Assembly (NCBI GenBank): GCA_007131125.1
Contig: SLRE01000284.1
Span: 1 to 6,614 of the forward strand
Length of the DNA stretch: 6,614 bases
DNA from: Bacteroidales bacterium
Lineage (GTDB): Bacteria; Bacteroidota; Bacteroidia; Bacteroidales; UBA7960
Direction of reading: 5' to 3'
Both the position numbers and the translations under genes were made by a program. Position 1 is the stretch's first letter, and each line of letters starts with the position of its first letter. This document shows positions 6,581 through 6,614 of this stretch, in pieces. Below the pieces are notes generated by a model, which saw only the letters and a list, made by a program, of their open reading frames with translations, searched no databases and was not told the DNA's origin.

Positions 6581-6614
6581 TGGTTATTGTTCAGGGCAAC
6601 TATAGTAGTAAAGC

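Larger units (their letters stand above)
6437..6614. other. Upstream region of hutU, no gene seen
   Basis: These 178 bp contain no reading frame that looks coding on either strand. The stretch is strongly AT-rich. On the minus strand I found no exact TAnnTTTG box; the closest is TAATTTTTG (6541-6533 region), which has one extra spacer base. The notable structures are the tandem repeat/palindrome at 6469-6494 and the long AT inverted repeat at 6537-6580, listed separately. Confidence 0.6.

Overview
The window looks like ordinary chromosomal DNA from a member of the Bacteroidota, probably an anaerobic Bacteroidales-like lineage. Three things point there: a DUF4296-type lipoprotein, a dihydroorotase with the 'DDQVHFREPG' form of the metal motif, and a surface-lipoprotein sorting signal (Cys followed by acidic residues). 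Intergenic DNA is AT-rich and most starts lack a strong Shine-Dalgarno sequence, which also fits. No mobile element, CRISPR array, tRNA, rRNA or phage gene was seen.

Layout. Bases 1-1113 (minus) hold most of a PLP-dependent cysteine desulfurase (IscS/NifS group) that runs off the left edge. A 206-bp divergent spacer follows, with a 12-bp palindrome, a possible promoter and an 8-bp-stem hairpin. Bases 1320-3923 (plus) hold a probable three-gene operon: a Dpm1-like family 2 glycosyltransferase (polyprenol-phosphate mannose synthase type), dihydroorotase (pyrC) and a small DUF4296 lipoprotein, separated by 54 and 48 bp. Converging on it with a 21-bp gap is a minus-strand pair: a long-form urocanate hydratase (hutU, 4427-6436) and, 56 bp downstream of it, a small secreted lipoprotein of lipocalin-like appearance (3945-4370). 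The right end (6437-6614) is the hutU upstream region, with a tandem 12-bp repeat and palindrome that could be an operator.

How the genes relate. The enzymes belong to unrelated core pathways: sulfur mobilisation from cysteine, polyprenol-linked sugar transfer, de novo pyrimidine synthesis and histidine degradation. The plus-strand trio is, from memory, a recurring neighbourhood in Bacteroidota, although the functional link between its members is unclear. No other hut gene (hutH, hutI, formiminotransferase) is visible. I found no convincing undescribed multi-gene system. The points most worth a second look are the two lipoproteins of unknown function, the non-canonical metal/active-site residues in PyrC and HutU, and the repeat structure upstream of hutU.
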